A DNA stretch of 64,000 nucleotides from Vogesella mureinivorans (lineage in GTDB: Bacteria > Pseudomonadota > Gammaproteobacteria > Burkholderiales > Chromobacteriaceae): NCBI RefSeq assembly GCF_007644035.1, contig NZ_VMTV02000178.1, forward strand, positions 124,001 to 188,000, in the 5' to 3' direction. Within the stretch, counting starts at the first letter, position 1. Every line of letters begins with the position of its first letter. The notes beneath the pieces are model-generated. The model saw only the letters and a list, made by a program, of their open reading frames with translations. It had not been told where the DNA came from and ran no database searches. Of the stretch, positions 9,000 through 17,564 are shown one piece after another. A program made the position numbers and the translations under genes.

Positions 9000-9686
9000 C
9001 TATTTGCCTATGCTTTTCAGCAGCGGCTCTACCAAGCCAGAGAAGCCTTCCCAGATGATCTGCACCCCCAGGCACAGCAGGATGAAGGCCGTGAGGCGCA
9101 GAAACACCACCGAGCCGGTACGGCCCAGATAGCGCATCAGCTTGTCGGCGTGGGTCAGACACCACCAGGTCAGCACGCTGATCGCAGCCACTGCCGCCAC
9201 CGCCGCCAGCGGGGCCACGGCAAATTTTTCCAGGCCACGGCCTGCACTGCTAAGCGACGCGCCCACGGTAATGGCTACCGAGATAGAGCCTGGCCCAACT
9301 GTCAGCGGAAAGGTCAGCGGGTAAAACGCCCGCTGCTTCAGCACTTCGCGGTTTTCTATTGTCTCTACGCCCGGCGAAGCTTCAGCCGGTGCGTCGTTCA
9401 GCATGCGCCAGGCAGCAAAGGTAATCAGCAGGCCACCGGACAGCTGCACAACCGGCAGCGACACGCCAAAAAAGCTCAGCACAAAGCCACCGATATACAT
9501 GCTGCCCAATAGCAACAGAAAGCAGTAAATCGCGATGCGTCGCGCCAGAAACGCGCGCTGCGGCTGGCTATTGTGCGCGGTAAGCGAAATGAAAAAAGGC
9601 ACCAGGCCGGGCGGGTTGATGATGGGCAGCAAGGCGGCTGCCACAAACAGGAACTTGCTGACAAACAGCGACATCATCGGGGTCAT
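9000..9686 (-). CDS. MarC family (UPF0056) integral membrane protein
   Basis: A 228-residue protein with six predicted membrane helices. The NPPG motif in LLPIINPPGLVPFFISLT and the mid-protein FPLTVGPGSISVAI are conserved in MarC/YhgN proteins, whose transport function is unproven despite the historical link to multiple antibiotic resistance. The start is ambiguous among ATGs at 9686, 9677 and 9674; none has a strong ribosome site. It is convergent with the SemiSWEET gene and divergent from the second TauE-like gene. Confidence 0.88.
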   Translation of the reverse strand: MTPMMSLFVSKFLFVAAALLPIINPPGLVPFFISLTAHNSQPQRAFLARRIAIYCFLLLLGSMYIGGFVLSFFGVSLPVVQLSGGLLITFAAWRMLNDAPAEASPGVETIENREVLKQRAFYPLTFPLTVGPGSISVAITVGASLSSAGRGLEKFAVAPLAAVAAVAAISVLTWWCLTHADKLMRYLGRTGSVVFLRLTAFILLCLGVQIIWEGFSGLVEPLLKSIGK

Positions 9687-9813
9687 GCACGGGCACCAAG
9701 CTTAGTAAAGAATGAGCGGATTCTAGCATTGCCACCCGGCATTACCAGCCCGCTGGCGCAATACGGCCACCTGCTTTATGAAAAAACCTGCTAAGAACAT
9801 CAGAAATCAAGCT

Positions 9814-9841
9814 TTGGGGTGATAAAGGCAGGCTCTACACT
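9814..9841 (+). promoter_or_regulatory. Possible sigma-70 promoter of the second TauE-like gene
   Basis: TTGGGG (9814-9819) and TACACT (9836-9841) are 16 bp apart, and the implied start would give a leader of about 20 nt. The -35 box matches only three consensus positions, so this is tentative. Confidence 0.3.
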
Positions 9842-9868
9842 GCAGCCAACCTTATCCGGAGCCTCACC

Positions 9869-10753
9869 ATGCTGCACAGACTGCGCCGCCACTGGACTAT
9901 CTACTCGCTACTGGCCGTACTGGCCAGCGCCGGCCTATTACAGCTGGCCGGCACCCTGCACCTGGGTGACACCGCCCGCCAAGCGCTACTGGCTGCCAGC
10001 GGCTGGACCAGCGACCCGTTGTTCTGGACCTTCATCGCCATTGGCTTTATGGCGCAGATCATCGATGGCGCACTGGGCATGGCCTATGGCGTCACCGCCA
10101 ACACCGCGCTGATGTCGGCTGGCGTGCCGCCTGCCGCCGCCAGTGCCGGCATTCATCTGGCCGAGATTTTCACGACCGGTGCATCCGGGCTATCGCATTT
10201 GAAATTCGGCAATATCGACCGCCAGCTGTTCAAGCGCCTGGTGGTACCGGGCGTACTGGGCGGGATAGCGGGCGCAGCCGTGCTGGCTTTTGTCGATGTG
10301 AGCATCATCAAGCCCGTGGTGTCGGCTTATCTGTTGCTGATGGGCATCTATATCCTGCTAAAAGCGCGCCAGCAGCTGGCGGATCGTGGCCAACCCAAAC
10401 GTATTGCCCCGCTGGCTTTTCTGGGCGGCGCGCTGGACTCTATCGGTGGCGGCGGCTGGGGCCCGGTGGTGACGACCTCGCTGATCGGCCGTGGCGGCGC
10501 CCCGCGCACGGTAATTGGCTCGGTGAATGCGGCAGAGTTTTTCCTGTCTGTAGCCGGTGCCGCGTCGTTTGCGGTGTTTATCGGTGTATTCGAGCAGCTG
10601 GAGCTGATTGCCGGCTTGGTAATCGGCGGCATGGTTGCCGCCCCGCTGGCCGCGTGGACCACGCGCTACCTGCCCGCACGCGCCCTGATGACGGTGGTAG
10701 GCTTGCTGATCACTGGCTTGTCGACCTGGAACCTGTACAAAGCCCTAGCCTGA
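9869..10753 (+). CDS. TauE/SafE family permease (second copy)
   Basis: A 294-residue membrane protein related to, but clearly distinct from, the permease at 7765-8526. It has an extra N-terminal helix (residues ~12-30), then FMAQIIDGALGMAYGV and the internal repeat FLGGALDSIGGGGWGPVVTT, the paired signatures of TauE/SafE proteins. A CGGAG ribosome site lies 7 bases before the ATG. Such proteins are often linked to sulfur metabolism, but no sulfur genes are adjacent, so the substrate stays open. A motif-pair terminator follows 20 bp downstream. Confidence 0.9.
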   Translation: MLHRLRRHWTIYSLLAVLASAGLLQLAGTLHLGDTARQALLAASGWTSDPLFWTFIAIGFMAQIIDGALGMAYGVTANTALMSAGVPPAAASAGIHLAEIFTTGASGLSHLKFGNIDRQLFKRLVVPGVLGGIAGAAVLAFVDVSIIKPVVSAYLLLMGIYILLKARQQLADRGQPKRIAPLAFLGGALDSIGGGGWGPVVTTSLIGRGGAPRTVIGSVNAAEFFLSVAGAASFAVFIGVFEQLELIAGLVIGGMVAAPLAAWTTRYLPARALMTVVGLLITGLSTWNLYKALA

Positions 10754-10773
10754 ACGCACTACACCCCATCAAC

Positions 10774-10806
10774 ACAAAAGGTTGGCCGCTGCGGCCAACC
10801 TTTTGT
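10774..10806. repeat. Inverted pair of the GGTTGGCCGC motif acting as bidirectional terminator
   Basis: Arms acaaaaggttggccgc / gcggccaaccttttgt are perfect over 16 bp with one base between them, so a real hairpin would open a few central pairs. It lies between two convergent genes and gives A/T tracts on both sides, as expected for a shared terminator. Confidence 0.88.
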
Positions 10807-10828
10807 CGTTTCAGGCACGGCGTACGGT

Positions 10829-12079
10829 TTAGCTGGCCTGCGCGGGCAGGGCTACACCTTCCGTGCTGAACTGGTAGTCGCGGAACACGTGCTCGGCGCT
10901 CAGCACCTGATAGCTGCCATCCGCCAGGCGGTGCGATGTGTCCTTGAGGCGGTAGGTGTAGTGGCCACAGGTCCAGCAATCGAAATTGCGCATGTGGGTA
11001 CACAGGCAGGTTTTATCCATCACCTTCACCCGGCGCTCGCCCGGGTGGGCGGCTACTGCGCGGTTATAGGCCTCGATATACTGGCAGCTGCCGCTGGCAT
11101 CCAGCAGGTAGCCATAGGCTTCGCAGTTGGGGCGAATGCCATCGCCAATGGCCGGGCACTGCTTGATCATGCGCATCGGGTAGCCGGTAGGCGACAGCTG
11201 GTTGACCTCGATATCCTCTTCGCTGGCGCGGAAGTATTCCTGCTTGATCTTGTCCGGCAGGCCGCATTCGTGCGTCACGGTAAAGCGGGTGGCTACCTGC
11301 ACACCCTGTGCGCCCAGCTCTAGCATGCGCACTGCGTCGGCACCGGTAAACACCCCACCGGCGGCGATCAGCGGAATGGTCAGGCCCTCAGCCTGCATCC
11401 AGTCGCGAATTTCGACCAGGATGGTTTCCAGGTGGTAGTCCTGCCAGTCCATGCCGAAGCCCAGGTGGCCACCGGCCAGCGGGCCTTCGACCACGATATA
11501 GTCCGGCAAGCGCTTGGTGCGGGCGGTTTTCTTCAGGAACAGCTGCAGGGCGCGCAGCGACGACACGATGATACCCAGCTGTACCTCGTGGAAACGCGGG
11601 TGGTCTTCGATCAGTGCAAACGAGCCCAGGTGCAGGCCGGCAGCCAGGGTAATACCATCAATGCCGGCGTCCATGGCGGCACGCATACGCACACGCAGCG
11701 TGTCCTTGGGCGCGTTCATGGTGAGCTTTTCCATGCAGTTGATGAAAATCAGCCCGTCACCCTGCTTGGCTTTCATGGTGGCCTCGACGTGCAGGCGTGT
11801 CGACTCGGCCACCTCTTCCAGATCAAACTTCACTACCGACTTGTCGGTGTTTTCTACGTTGAACTTGTACTGTTTGAGCTTGTTCTTGACGTATTTGGTG
11901 TCATAGCGACGGTCTGCCACGGTAGGCAGCATGGCATCGGAAATGTGGCCGATACCACCCAGACGGGCCACTTCCAGCGCCAGGGCTGCAGTAGAAATAT
12001 CCACACCCATGCCACCCTGCATGATGGGCACCAGGTCCTTGCCCGCAAGGTGCAGACGGAAATCATCCAGACAACGCAT
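10829..12079 (-). CDS. Nitronate monooxygenase-like flavin oxidoreductase with Cys-rich tail
   Basis: A 416-residue protein of the NAD(P)H-dependent flavin oxidoreductase / nitronate monooxygenase family, an FMN TIM barrel. The first ~320 residues carry PIMQGGMGVDIS at the start and the glycine-rich PLAGGHLGFG, IPLIAAGGVFTGADAVRML and LGAQGVQVATRF segments that bind FMN. The last ~100 residues are unusual, with at least seven Cys (ECGL, KQCPAIGDG, PNCEAYG, GSCQY, KTCLCTHMRNFDCWTCGHY), possibly a metal or Fe-S site. The ATG at 12079 has GGAGAG seven bases upstream; an ATG at 12094 is less well placed. Substrate unknown. Confidence 0.85.
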   Translation of the reverse strand: MRCLDDFRLHLAGKDLVPIMQGGMGVDISTAALALEVARLGGIGHISDAMLPTVADRRYDTKYVKNKLKQYKFNVENTDKSVVKFDLEEVAESTRLHVEATMKAKQGDGLIFINCMEKLTMNAPKDTLRVRMRAAMDAGIDGITLAAGLHLGSFALIEDHPRFHEVQLGIIVSSLRALQLFLKKTARTKRLPDYIVVEGPLAGGHLGFGMDWQDYHLETILVEIRDWMQAEGLTIPLIAAGGVFTGADAVRMLELGAQGVQVATRFTVTHECGLPDKIKQEYFRASEEDIEVNQLSPTGYPMRMIKQCPAIGDGIRPNCEAYGYLLDASGSCQYIEAYNRAVAAHPGERRVKVMDKTCLCTHMRNFDCWTCGHYTYRLKDTSHRLADGSYQVLSAEHVFRDYQFSTEGVALPAQAS

Positions 12080-12206
12080 TACACATCTCTCCATTTAGAT
12101 GGCCGGCATTATCGCCCAAGCAACTCGATAAAATCCAACAAAATAGAGCATTTGCTCGTTGCCGGTATTCCATACGGCTGCGGCCAACCCTGGCCTGCAT
12201 GGCAGG

Positions 12207-12707
12207 TCAGGCAAATAATTCGGTATCACCTTCTGCGCCGGGAAATGCCACCAGCCCCTGCGACTGCAAGCCGATAGCCTGCAGCACACGGGCCGAGGCC
12301 AGGTTGGCCGGGTCGATAAAGCCCACCACCCGCGGCAGGCCCAGCTCGCCCAGGCCGTAAGCCCGCGCCGCCGCCGCGGCCTCTACCGCATAACCGTAGC
12401 CACGCGCCGCCGGCATAAAGGCATAGCCTACGTCTACATCTGGCACGTTATGGCGGCGTATCAGGCCGCACATCCCCACAGGCTGGCCATCGCACAGGCG
12501 CTCCACACACCACAGGCCGAAACCGTTGGCCGCATAGCTAGCCAAAGGGCCATCGGCCAGATACTGCTGTGCCTGCACCAGGCTGCGAACCCGCTTATCG
12601 GCAATAAAGCGGATAAAATCCGGGTCGTTCAGCAGCAGCAAGACAAAAGGGGCATCCGCCAGCACAAACTCACGCAGGCGCAAACGGGTAGTAACAATAG
12701 GGAGCAT
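12207..12707 (-). CDS. GNAT family N-acetyltransferase (RimJ/RimL-like)
   Basis: A 166-residue acetyltransferase. It opens with TTRLRLREFVLADAPF, the start of the Acetyltransf_3 / RimJ-RimL type, has FGLWCVER on the central strand, a degenerate acetyl-CoA loop (AARGYGYAVEAAAAARAYG) and the C-terminal DPANLASARVLQAIG motif. The ATG at 12707 immediately precedes the conserved N-terminus; the much longer open frame extending to 13583 runs antisense through the PPIase gene and is not coding. The acetylated substrate is unknown. A single GCGGCCAACC word lies just past its 3' end. Confidence 0.85.
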   Translation of the reverse strand: MLPIVTTRLRLREFVLADAPFVLLLLNDPDFIRFIADKRVRSLVQAQQYLADGPLASYAANGFGLWCVERLCDGQPVGMCGLIRRHNVPDVDVGYAFMPAARGYGYAVEAAAAARAYGLGELGLPRVVGFIDPANLASARVLQAIGLQSQGLVAFPGAEGDTELFA

Positions 12708-12825
12708 GGCAGCCAGGCCACCTGACAAAGTGACAAACAGCCGGCACTGTACCGCAGCCAGGCAGCGGCGTCTGCCCCCAGGCCCGCCAGGTGGATTTTT
12801 CGCACATAAATCCATAACCCGGCTA

Positions 12826-12855
12826 TTGATATTACGGAAACTGCCCTCATACACT
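12826..12855 (+). promoter_or_regulatory. Probable sigma-70 promoter of the PPIase gene
   Basis: TTGATA (12826-12831) and TACACT (12850-12855) are separated by 18 bp, giving five and four of six consensus matches and a leader of about 50 nt before the ATG at 12912. Confidence 0.45.
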
Positions 12856-12911
12856 GCCCTGTTGCGCCAGATAGCCGGCAGCAAAAGACCAACTCTCCAC
12901 AGGAAACCGAC

Positions 12912-13646
12912 ATGTCCATTACCGTAAACGGCGTAGAAATCACCGAAGCCATGGTGCAGGCCGAGCAGGCAAACCACGAAGACACCGCCAGCCCGCGCGA
13001 CGCCGCCGTTCAACAGCTGGTACTGCACCAGCTGCTGCTGCAAAAAGCCAGCGAGAGTGGTTTTGACACGGCCAACGAAGGCCAGGCCATCGGCGCCCTG
13101 CTGGACCAGGAGCTGAGCTTCACCCCGGCGGACGAAGCCGCCTGCCAGGCGTACTACGACGCCAACCCGCAATACTTCAAGCAGGGCGAAAGCGCTGTAG
13201 CCAGCCACATCCTGCTGCCGCTGGGCCAGGGCGACGAGTTGGCCGCATCGCTGGCCAAAGCCAAGGCACAAGGCGTTCTGGAACAAGTACAAGCCAACCC
13301 GGACAGCTTTGCTGCCCTGGCAGCCGAGCACTCCACCTGCCCTAGCGGCAAACAAGGTGGCGATCTGGGCCAGTTTGGCCGCGGCCAGATGGTGCCGGAA
13401 TTCGAACAAGCCGTCTTCAGCACCGAAGCCGGCCAGATCACCCCAAGCCTGGTAGAAACCCAGTTTGGCTACCACATCATCCAGGTAAAACAGCGCGCCG
13501 AAGGCGGCCAACTGGCATTTGCCGATGTGTTCCCGCGTCTGCAGCAGTACCTGAACGAAATGGCCGGCCGCCAAGCCATGCATGAATACCTGAGCTCGCT
13601 GGTAAAAACCGCCGACATTCAGGGCTTCAGCATGCCTGCCCTGTAA
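12912..13646 (+). CDS. Parvulin-type peptidyl-prolyl isomerase (NifM/PpiC-like)
   Basis: A 244-residue protein with an N-terminal helical part (MSITVNGVEITEAMVQAE and following) and a C-terminal parvulin domain at about residues 95-205. Parvulin signatures are ASHILLPL, AAEHSTCPSGKQGGDLG, FGRGQMVPEFEQAVFST and TQFGYHIIQV. Parvulins catalyse cis-trans isomerisation at prolyl bonds. There is no signal peptide, so this form appears cytosolic and resembles NifM-type accessory PPIases; no nif genes are nearby. An AGGA ribosome site precedes the ATG. Confidence 0.92.
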   Translation: MSITVNGVEITEAMVQAEQANHEDTASPRDAAVQQLVLHQLLLQKASESGFDTANEGQAIGALLDQELSFTPADEAACQAYYDANPQYFKQGESAVASHILLPLGQGDELAASLAKAKAQGVLEQVQANPDSFAALAAEHSTCPSGKQGGDLGQFGRGQMVPEFEQAVFSTEAGQITPSLVETQFGYHIIQVKQRAEGGQLAFADVFPRLQQYLNEMAGRQAMHEYLSSLVKTADIQGFSMPAL

Positions 13647-13658
13647 GTCAGCCTGATG

Positions 13659-13692
13659 AAAGCCCTGCCCGCCACATGGCCGGCAGGGCTTT
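13659..13692 (+). terminator. Intrinsic terminator after the PPIase gene
   Basis: Perfect 11-bp arms (aaagccctgcc / ggcagggcttt) with a 12-nt loop, ending in five T residues, 13 bp after the stop. Confidence 0.88.
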
Positions 13693-13812
13693 TTGCTTTA
13701 TACAGGCCGCAACAAGCACAGCCTGCTGCCCTGCGTGTTTTGGCGTAAAATACCTGCCATTCGCGGCAGCCCCACCCTGCAGCGCCGCTTATTGATTAAT
13801 GGAAGACACTTT

Positions 13813-15117
13813 GTGAAAAACGCGTTCCTGAACCGTATTGCAGACAAATCTGCCGTCATCGGCATTGTCGGCCTGGGCTATGTCGGCCTGCCGCTGATGC
13901 TGCGCTTTGCCGAAGTCGGCTACAAGGTACTGGGCTTTGATATCGACCAGAGCAAAGTCGATGCCCTGCACGCCGGCAAAAGCTATATCGAACACATCAG
14001 CGCCGACAGCATCGCCAGCGCCCGCGCTGCCGGCTTCGAAGCCACCACCGATTTCAGCCGCGCTCCGGAAGCCGATGCGCTGATCCTGTGCGTACCGACC
14101 CCGCTAAACAAATACCGTGAACCAGACCTGTCTTTCGTGCTGAATACCATCGACAGCCTGGTACCGCACCTGCGCGCCGGCCACCTGGTATCGCTGGAAT
14201 CCACCACCTACCCCGGCACCACCGACGAAGAGCTGCTGCCACGCATCGAATCGCGTGGTTTCAAGGTAGGCCAGGATGCCTTCCTGGTGTTCTCGCCAGA
14301 GCGCGAAGACCCGGGCAACCCGAACTTCACCACCCGCACCATCCCCAAAGTATGCGGTGGCATTACCGAAGCATGTCAGGAAATCGGCGTAGCGCTGTAC
14401 GGTGCAGTGATCGATAAAGTGGTGCCGGTATCCAGTACCCGCGCCGCCGAAATGACCAAGCTGCTGGAAAACATCCACCGCGCGGTCAACATCGGCCTGG
14501 TCAACGAAATGAAAATCGTGGCCGACAAAATGGGTATCGACATTCACGAAGTGATTCGCGCCGCCGCCACCAAGCCATTCGGCTTTGTACCCTACTACCC
14601 CGGCCCGGGGCTGGGCGGCCACTGCATCCCTATCGACCCGTTCTACCTGACCTGGAAAGCCCGCGAGTACGGTGTGCACACCCGCTTTATCGAGCTGGCC
14701 GGCGAAGTTAACTCGTCCATGCCAGACTATGTGGTGAGCAAAATTGCCTCGGCGCTGAACGAACGCAAAAAGGCCATCAACGGCAGCAAAATTCTGGTAC
14801 TGGGTATCGCCTACAAGAAAAACGTAGACGATATGCGCGAAAGCCCGTCTGTGTTCCTGATGGAAAAACTACGCGACCTGGGCGCCGAGATCAGCTACAG
14901 CGACCCGCACGTGCCCACTTTCCCCAAGATGCGCGAACACCACTTCGACCTGGCCAGCGTAGCATTATCAGCAGACACCCTGGCCACATACGACTGCGTA
15001 TTACTGGCCACCGACCATGACAAATTCGACTACGACATGATCCGCCAGCATGCCCAGCTAGTAGTGGATAGCCGGGGAAAATACCTGAGCCCCGCCAGCA
15101 ATATCATAAAAGCATAA
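13813..15117 (+). CDS. wbpA: UDP-N-acetylglucosamine 6-dehydrogenase (WbpA-like)
   Basis: A 434-residue nucleotide-sugar dehydrogenase that would oxidise UDP-GlcNAc with NAD+ to UDP-GlcNAc uronic acid, a precursor for O-antigen or capsule sugars. The Rossmann motif [16 protein letters not shown] lies near the N-terminus, and the catalytic Cys 271 lies in [15 protein letters not shown]-terminal NAD-binding features include [19 protein letters not shown]. Length and motifs favour the WbpA/VipA branch over UDP-glucose dehydrogenase. I choose the GTG at 13813 because GGAAG lies seven bases upstream and homology begins there; an ATG-initiated reading from further upstream is not supported. It converges with the polysaccharide operon, which suggests a shared pathway. 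Confidence 0.9.
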   Translation: MKNAFLNRIADKSAVIGIVGLGYVGLPLMLRFAEVGYKVLGFDIDQSKVDALHAGKSYIEHISADSIASARAAGFEATTDFSRAPEADALILCVPTPLNKYREPDLSFVLNTIDSLVPHLRAGHLVSLESTTYPGTTDEELLPRIESRGFKVGQDAFLVFSPEREDPGNPNFTTRTIPKVCGGITEACQEIGVALYGAVIDKVVPVSSTRAAEMTKLLENIHRAVNIGLVNEMKIVADKMGIDIHEVIRAAATKPFGFVPYYPGPGLGGHCIPIDPFYLTWKAREYGVHTRFIELAGEVNSSMPDYVVSKIASALNERKKAINGSKILVLGIAYKKNVDDMRESPSVFLMEKLRDLGAEISYSDPHVPTFPKMREHHFDLASVALSADTLATYDCVLLATDHDKFDYDMIRQHAQLVVDSRGKYLSPASNIIKA

Positions 15118-15123
15118 GAAAAT

Positions 15124-15150
15124 AAAAAAGCCGCCAATGGCGGCTTTTTT
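15124..15150. terminator. Bidirectional terminator between wbpA and the polysaccharide operon
   Basis: Perfect 12-bp arms (aaaaaagccgcc / ggcggctttttt) with an AAT loop, between convergent genes, giving a U-tract in both directions. Confidence 0.95.
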
Positions 15151-15171
15151 ATTTTCACAGCAAGAAATGAA

Positions 15172-16302
15172 TTAATCATGCTGTGTTAACGGGTCTTTCT
15201 CTTTCGCTACCTTGCGGTACACAAGCCATCGCGGCGAACGGAACCGTACGATACGCTTGTATAACCAAACATAAGTTGCGATAAATAAAATACAGAAAAG
15301 CTGCAACACCAGTTCATACTGCCAAAATAACATAGCTGGAGAAACTGTAAGCAGCGCCATTGCCCACAAATAAGGCGCTGTCATGCTATTGCGTTTAAGC
15401 AAGTGTTTAGCATTACTCCTACCGATCATCCAACGCACCAAGCGCTTGTACACTACTTGGTGAAAATGCATGCTATCAGGCATACCCGCCGCCATCTTAC
15501 GCTGACGCCGCCGCAGAATAGTAAAAACTGTCTCGAAAATCGGGTAAATTAACACCAATAGAGGAAACCATGGAGATAACGTTTGGGGGTGGCGTGCCAC
15601 CAGCAGCACAGCCAGCTCTGCCAGCATGAAACCAACAAAATAGGCACCGGCATCCCCCGCAAAAATCAGCCCCCGCGGAAAGTTCCACACAAGAAAACCC
15701 AACAAAGCGGCAACCAAAGACAAAGATACCGAAAACAACAGCATATCGCCCAGCTGGTAGGCAACATAGGCAAAAGCTAGGGAGGCCAGTACGCTCACGC
15801 CACCCATCAAACCGTTATAGCCATCAATGATATTCACCGAGTGACATACACCACCGACAGCAAAAACAGTCACCAGCACTGCCAACACGGGATAAGCAGC
15901 CAGCACTCCGTCTATGAGGGGCAAGCCTAAACGCACCAGCACAGCATTGAGCAACACGACACCCAGGCCCGCCGACAAAAATGCAGCAAGCAAACGCACC
16001 ATGGGACTAACCCGCTTAGTCAGGTCTTCCAGCAAGCCAGCCAGAAACACGGGGAGCGATGCAACTAGCAACAAACCGATTTCTGCAACATCCGACTGCC
16101 AACCATAAACCAGTGCGCCGGCAAGAAAGCCACTGAAAACGGGCACCCCACCGATCCGAGGCGTTGGCGTAACATGGAATTTCTGTACCCCTACCAGATC
16201 GTGATCCAGCGAAAAACGCGCATGCAGATGTTGGTAGCGAATGATCAACATCGCCACCACCAGCGAGCACACAAGGCTTGAAAAAAACAAGTAGATTTCC
16301 AT
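15172..16302 (-). CDS. Polyprenyl-phosphate sugar-1-phosphate transferase (WecA/WbpL-like)
   Basis: A 376-residue polytopic membrane enzyme of glycosyltransferase family 4 (MraY/WecA). Such enzymes move HexNAc-1-phosphate from the UDP-sugar onto undecaprenyl phosphate and so start O-antigen or exopolysaccharide units. About ten membrane helices are visible. Family motifs: PTPRIGGVPVFSGF at the N-terminus, LLEDLTKRVSP (the Asp-rich motif in the form EDxxK), NIIDGYNGLMGG, FAGDAGAYFVGF, and a His motif MHFHQVVYKRL after a basic cytosolic stretch. It is the last gene of the minus-strand polysaccharide operon, 86 bp after the wzz-like gene. Its base composition looks more AT-rich than flanking housekeeping genes. 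Confidence 0.92.
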   Translation of the reverse strand: MEIYLFFSSLVCSLVVAMLIIRYQHLHARFSLDHDLVGVQKFHVTPTPRIGGVPVFSGFLAGALVYGWQSDVAEIGLLLVASLPVFLAGLLEDLTKRVSPMVRLLAAFLSAGLGVVLLNAVLVRLGLPLIDGVLAAYPVLAVLVTVFAVGGVCHSVNIIDGYNGLMGGVSVLASLAFAYVAYQLGDMLLFSVSLSLVAALLGFLVWNFPRGLIFAGDAGAYFVGFMLAELAVLLVARHPQTLSPWFPLLVLIYPIFETVFTILRRRQRKMAAGMPDSMHFHQVVYKRLVRWMIGRSNAKHLLKRNSMTAPYLWAMALLTVSPAMLFWQYELVLQLFCILFIATYVWLYKRIVRFRSPRWLVYRKVAKEKDPLTQHD

Positions 16303-16388
16303 TAACTTACAATCAGAAAGTCCAAGCGTAAAAACGGGTCCGTATCACTAAAAAGCAAAGTTGGCACTTTGGTTTGCCATACACACCA

Positions 16389-17528
16389 CTACTGACCGGC
16401 GCGAAGCTTAGCGACATATGGCCGGGCGAACACAGTCAGTACACCAAGCATCAATCCCAGCATAACGCCAGCAACAACAATCAGCGAACGCTTTGGTTTG
16501 GATTTCTGGTCCGGCGAAGTCGCCACATCCAGCACCTGGATCATGGAGCTGTCACGCCCCTCCTCCACCCGAGCCAGTTCGTACTGCTTAGCCATCAGTT
16601 CCAGCAGGGCTTCGTTATATTTAACGTCTCGCACAGCACGAATATATGCCAAGCCATCTTGCGGCAGACTTTTAGCCCCGACAGACAGGCTACCATCGCC
16701 GCCCTTCTCGTCCAGCTGAGCCAGCTGCTGCTTCATGGCGTCCAGCGCATCCTGGGCACGAACGAAATCAGGGTTTTTGTCTGTGGCAAAGCTGCGCATG
16801 GCCACGATCTCTACTTCTTTTGCCGCAATCTTTGCCTTCAGCTCCGCCACCGTCTTCAGAACAATACTTACCTGCCCCTCCGGGAGCACCAGCCCTGTTT
16901 TCTTTTGCAGCGCTTCGAGACCCAGCTCAGCCTTGGCCAGGCTCTGCTTGACATCTTGCAGCTGCTTTTCAAAAAACACACGACGCTTGGCAGCGTCTGT
17001 TACCGCCAAATTCTGATTGAGCCGTTTTAGCTCGACGACATATGCGTTAGCTAGGTTGGCAGCAAACTGCGGATCATGGTCATCAACATTGATCTCGATG
17101 AGCCCTGATTTCGCCGAGCTAATCATCACGGCAGCTTCCAGCGTTTTACGCGTTGAAGACAGTTTTTCCTGCTCGTATCGCGCTTGCAGATCAAACTGCT
17201 TGATCAACCTGTCAGATACCGTCTGACTCTTCATCATCGCGACGTACAAATCATTCGGGTTTTTCAAAGTGCCACCGGTTGCTACCCCTGCCATGGCCCC
17301 CAAAGACCCCAGCGCAGCTGACAGACCGCTAGCCTGCTGCTGTGGCGGCAAAATACTGGCAGATGCCGTAAACGTGGGCCGAATGGCCAAGCTAGTGACA
17401 AGGGCAATGGAACCGCAAAAAAATGTGGCAGCCAGAATGGTATTGCGCCCTTGCCATAGCTGTAATACCAGCGCATTCAGATTAATCTCGCCGTCCAGAT
17501 CTTTCATATCATCTTGATTATTATTCAT
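16389..17528 (-). CDS. Polysaccharide co-polymerase / chain-length determinant (Wzz-like)
   Basis: A 379-residue inner-membrane protein of the Wzz/PCP class that sets polysaccharide chain length. It has an N-terminal cytosolic start with INLNALVLQLWQGRNTILAA leading into the first membrane helix (~30-50), a long periplasmic region with coiled-coil segments (~150-290), and a C-terminal Pro-rich helix entry ATSPDQKSKPKRSLIVVAG (~340-370). No tyrosine kinase domain is attached, so it is of the PCP-1 type rather than Wzc-like. It starts 36 bp after the wza-like stop. Confidence 0.9.
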   Translation of the reverse strand: MNNNQDDMKDLDGEINLNALVLQLWQGRNTILAATFFCGSIALVTSLAIRPTFTASASILPPQQQASGLSAALGSLGAMAGVATGGTLKNPNDLYVAMMKSQTVSDRLIKQFDLQARYEQEKLSSTRKTLEAAVMISSAKSGLIEINVDDHDPQFAANLANAYVVELKRLNQNLAVTDAAKRRVFFEKQLQDVKQSLAKAELGLEALQKKTGLVLPEGQVSIVLKTVAELKAKIAAKEVEIVAMRSFATDKNPDFVRAQDALDAMKQQLAQLDEKGGDGSLSVGAKSLPQDGLAYIRAVRDVKYNEALLELMAKQYELARVEEGRDSSMIQVLDVATSPDQKSKPKRSLIVVAGVMLGLMLGVLTVFARPYVAKLRAGQ

Positions 17529-17564
17529 GGCAGTCCAGTTATTTAACTTGCACAGTTATACGCA

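Noticed and set aside
12189-12211. Hairpin cctggcctgc / gcaggtcagg at the 3' end of the GNAT gene
   Set aside because: It overlaps the stop codon, has a mismatch and no T-tract, so a terminator call is not supported.
12708-13583. Long minus-strand extension of the GNAT frame through the PPIase gene
   Set aside because: It runs antisense to a well-supported parvulin gene, and the acetyltransferase homology begins only at the ATG at 12707.
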